8,295 bases of DNA from Alphaproteobacteria bacterium (GTDB taxonomy: Bacteria; Pseudomonadota; Alphaproteobacteria; DAOWDM01), in contig DAOWDM010000249.1 in the NCBI GenBank assembly GCA_030639035.1, positions 1 to 8,295 of the forward strand, read 5' to 3'. The position numbers and the translations under genes are program-made. Positions 6,679 to 8,295 of the stretch are shown piece by piece; position 1 is the stretch's first letter; each line of letters opens with the position of its first letter. The notes below the pieces were generated by a model. It did not search any database, was not told the origin of the DNA, and was given only the letters and a program-made list of their open reading frames with translations.

Positions 6679-7985
6679 CCTCATTAACTCCACGTGAAAT
6701 TGTTTCCGAGCTTGATCGTTTTATTGTCGGTCAAGATGATGCTAAACGAGCTGTAGCAATTGCTTTGCGTAATCGCTGGCGTAGACAACAGCTTCCCGAC
6801 GAGTTAAAAGAAGAAATACTACCTAAAAACATACTAATGATAGGTCCAACAGGCGTTGGCAAAACAGAAATATCAAGACGACTAGCAAAACTTGCTCAAG
6901 CTCCTTTTATTAAAGTAGAAGCTACAAAATTCACAGAAATTGGATATGTTGGTCATGATGTTGAAAGCATTATTCGTGATTTAGTTGAAATCTCGATTAG
7001 CTTGACTCGAGAAAATTTACGCAAAAATGTCATTGTAAAGGCTGAAACAACAGCAGAAGAACGAGTTCTTGATGCTTTAGTCGGAGAAAAATCCAGCGAT
7101 GACACTCGTCAAAAATTCCGCAAACTATTGCGTGAAGGCAAGCTAGACGATAAAGAAATTGAAATAATGGTTGTAGATTCTAGCTCTAGTATTATGCCGT
7201 CTTTTGATATTCCTGGTGTACCAGGAGCACAAATGGGTATGTTAAATCTTGGCGATGTTCTTGGGAAGGCTTTTGGCACAAACATGAAGCCAAGTCGCAT
7301 GACTGTTAAAAAGTCTCACACTGTCCTCATTGCTGAGGAATGTGATAAACTTCTTGATGAAGAAACCATCATTAAAGAGTCTATCTCTGCTGTAGAAAAC
7401 AACGGTATTGTATTTATTGATGAAATTGACAAGATTTGCACACACAATGAACATAAAGGCGGAAACGTATCTCGCGAAGGAGTTCAACGTGACCTTCTTC
7501 CTCTAATAGAAGGAACAACCGTTACTACAAAACGCGGCATGGTAAAAACAGACCATATTCTTTTCATTACATCAGGTTCTTTTCATGCTTCCAAGCCCTC
7601 AGATTTATTGCCAGAGCTTCAAGGAAGACTTCCAATAAGAGTCGAGCTAGATGCTCTTACACAAGATGATTTTGTCCGTATTCTTACCGAACCAGAAGCA
7701 AACCTCATTATTCAATACAAAGCTCTTATGGGAACAGAAAATTTCGGACTAGAATTTACTGCCGATGCTGTTGAAGAAATAGCTAGCTTAGCCGCAGAAA
7801 TCAACAAAAGTGTCGAGAATATCGGAGCTAGAAGACTGCATACAGTAATAGAACGCCTGCTAGAAGACATAAGCTTTTCTGCCACTGATAGAGCTGGTGA
7901 AAACGCCACAATAAACGCTGAGCTAGTCCAAGAAAAAGTAGGCGAACTAGCCAAATGTGCAGACTTATCAAAGTTTATTCTGTAG
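6675..7985 (+). CDS. hslU: ATP-dependent protease ATPase subunit HslU (ClpY)
   Basis: This 436-residue AAA+ unfoldase is of normal length; it unfolds substrates and feeds them into HslV. Walker A is GPTGVGKT at 57-64, the pore loop GYVG at 90-93, the intermediate (I) domain roughly 110-240, Walker B IVFIDE at 245-250, sensor 1 around FITSGSF (297-303), the arginine finger in LQGRLP (R318) and sensor 2 GARR at 384-387. The C-terminus, LSKFIL, is the tail that inserts into HslV to activate it. The start ATG overlaps the hslV stop as ATGA (6675-6678), so the subunits are translationally coupled. A small oddity is His94 right after the pore motif, where Arg or Lys is usual. A likely terminator follows the stop by a few bases, making this the last gene of the unit. 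Confidence 0.97.
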   Translation: MTSLTPREIVSELDRFIVGQDDAKRAVAIALRNRWRRQQLPDELKEEILPKNILMIGPTGVGKTEISRRLAKLAQAPFIKVEATKFTEIGYVGHDVESIIRDLVEISISLTRENLRKNVIVKAETTAEERVLDALVGEKSSDDTRQKFRKLLREGKLDDKEIEIMVVDSSSSIMPSFDIPGVPGAQMGMLNLGDVLGKAFGTNMKPSRMTVKKSHTVLIAEECDKLLDEETIIKESISAVENNGIVFIDEIDKICTHNEHKGGNVSREGVQRDLLPLIEGTTVTTKRGMVKTDHILFITSGSFHASKPSDLLPELQGRLPIRVELDALTQDDFVRILTEPEANLIIQYKALMGTENFGLEFTADAVEEIASLAAEINKSVENIGARRLHTVIERLLEDISFSATDRAGENATINAELVQEKVGELAKCADLSKFIL

Positions 7986-7992
7986 TTGATAC

Positions 7993-8043
7993 AAAAAAAG
8001 GCAATGACAAACCTTTACCGATAGGCGGTAATCAACCTTTTTT
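7993..8043 (+). terminator. Probable rho-independent terminator after hslU
   Basis: An inner perfect stem TTACCG (8015-8020) / CGGTAA (8026-8031) with loop ATAGG sits inside an outer complementary pair, AAAAAAGG (7994-8001) / CCTTTTTT (8036-8043), with an unequal internal loop. The right arm provides the T run, and the A run on the left could serve the opposite strand. An alternative pairing AAAGG (7997-8001) / CCTTT (8012-8016) competes with it. The position, 8 bases past the hslU stop, supports a terminator. Confidence 0.6.
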
Positions 8044-8059
8044 ATTAGCTTCAGAAAAC

Positions 8060-8075
8060 GACTAGAACACTAGTC
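8060..8075. repeat. Short perfect hairpin in the gene-free right end
   Basis: GACTAG (8060-8065), loop AACA, then CTAGTC (8070-8075): a perfect 6-base stem with a 4-base loop. It lies 16 bases beyond the T run of the hslU terminator and is not followed by a T run itself. Confidence 0.4.
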
Positions 8076-8110
8076 CACCCCAATACGCCCACCTTAACCA
8101 AAAAACACGC

Positions 8111-8181
8111 CAACAATGCCGCTGATAAGGTTAGAGGAATTGTTGACGGGCTTTGCTGACTTTAAGCCTTACAGCCAAAGC
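8111..8181. repeat. Two adjacent inverted repeats, possible structured element
   Basis: CAACAAT (8111-8117) pairs with ATTGTTG (8139-8145) around 21 bases. Five bases further on, GCTTTGCTG (8150-8158) pairs with CAG-C-CAAAGC (8172-8181) with one bulged C and a 13-base loop. Together with the hairpin at 8060 this is more pairing than I expected for so short a gap. It matches no RNA family I recognise. It could be an unknown structured RNA, the remains of a repeat element, or chance. No protein-coding gene is supported between 7986 and 8295. Confidence 0.3.
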
Positions 8182-8210
8182 ACTATAAATTGATTGCATT
8201 TCTCTACTTA

Positions 8211-8295
8211 CACATGCTGAAACCCAACCCCGTCATGCTGAAACTTCCACCTAGTCATGCTGAAACCCCACCCCGTCATGCTGAAACCCCACCCC
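8211..8295. repeat. Tandem direct repeat, 21/22-base period, four copies to the window edge
   Basis: Four head-to-tail units begin at 8211, 8232, 8254 and 8275 (spacing 21, 22, 21). Each contains the invariant core CATGCTGAAAC followed by a C-rich tail; units 3 and 4 are identical (GTCATGCTGAAAC then CCCACCCC), unit 1 differs at 3 positions, and unit 2 has a changed tail with one extra base. The array ends exactly at the window edge and probably continues. The arm GTCATGCTGAA resembles one half of a widespread bacterial extragenic palindrome whose other half reads TTTCAGCATGAC, but here only one orientation is seen. Confidence 0.8.

Noticed and set aside
8121..8145. Bases resembling a tRNA D-arm (GGTTAGAGG)
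   Set aside because: No acceptor stem, anticodon arm or TTC-containing T-arm can be placed around it on either strand.
8211..8295. CRISPR array
   Set aside because: The units abut each other with no unique spacers, and the period is only 21-22 bases; no cas gene is present.

Overview
The window reads as an ordinary stretch of an AT-rich alphaproteobacterial chromosome. The divergent pair rph-rdgB / hrcA-grpE is typical of that class. HslV carries a short propeptide ending in ...SWRG before the nucleophilic threonine, as alphaproteobacterial HslV proteins do, and the small XRE regulator is of a type widespread there. I cannot name the genus. Low GC and short intergenic gaps would fit a host-associated or uncultured lineage, but that is inference. 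Nearly all of the first 7,985 bases are intact genes. I see no transposase, integrase, phage gene, CRISPR array, rRNA or tRNA.

Layout: (1) 3-341 (+) is the 3' end of a pirin-family gene cut by the left edge; it runs tail to tail into rdgB with only 4 bases between the stops. (2) 346-1668 (-) is rph followed by rdgB, a two-gene unit for 3' trimming of tRNA and cleansing of the nucleotide pool. (3) 1669-1757 is the divergent promoter region. (4) 1758-3458 (+) is hrcA-grpE, the heat-shock repressor and the DnaK nucleotide exchange factor. (5) 3503-5517 (+) is a thymidine/AMP-phosphorylase-family gene and a 3-methyladenine DNA glycosylase gene, 5 bases apart. (6) 5518-5643 is a very AT-rich leader with a promoter and an inverted repeat. 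(7) 5644-6084 (+) is the XRE regulator. (8) 6133-7985 (+) is hslV-hslU, with overlapping stop and start, followed by a likely terminator. (9) 7986-8295 has no recognised gene; it holds three inverted repeats and a 21/22-base tandem array that reaches the right edge.

The shared theme is stress and quality control: repressor and chaperone cofactor (hrcA, grpE), ATP-dependent protease (hslVU), removal of damaged nucleotides (rdgB), alkylated-base repair (mpg) and RNA maturation (rph). The least ordinary signals are the phosphorylase paralogue, which has lost several residues normally conserved around the phosphate site; the palindrome overlapping the XRE promoter; and the tandem array with neighbouring hairpins at the right end. 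I found no convincing new multi-gene system.
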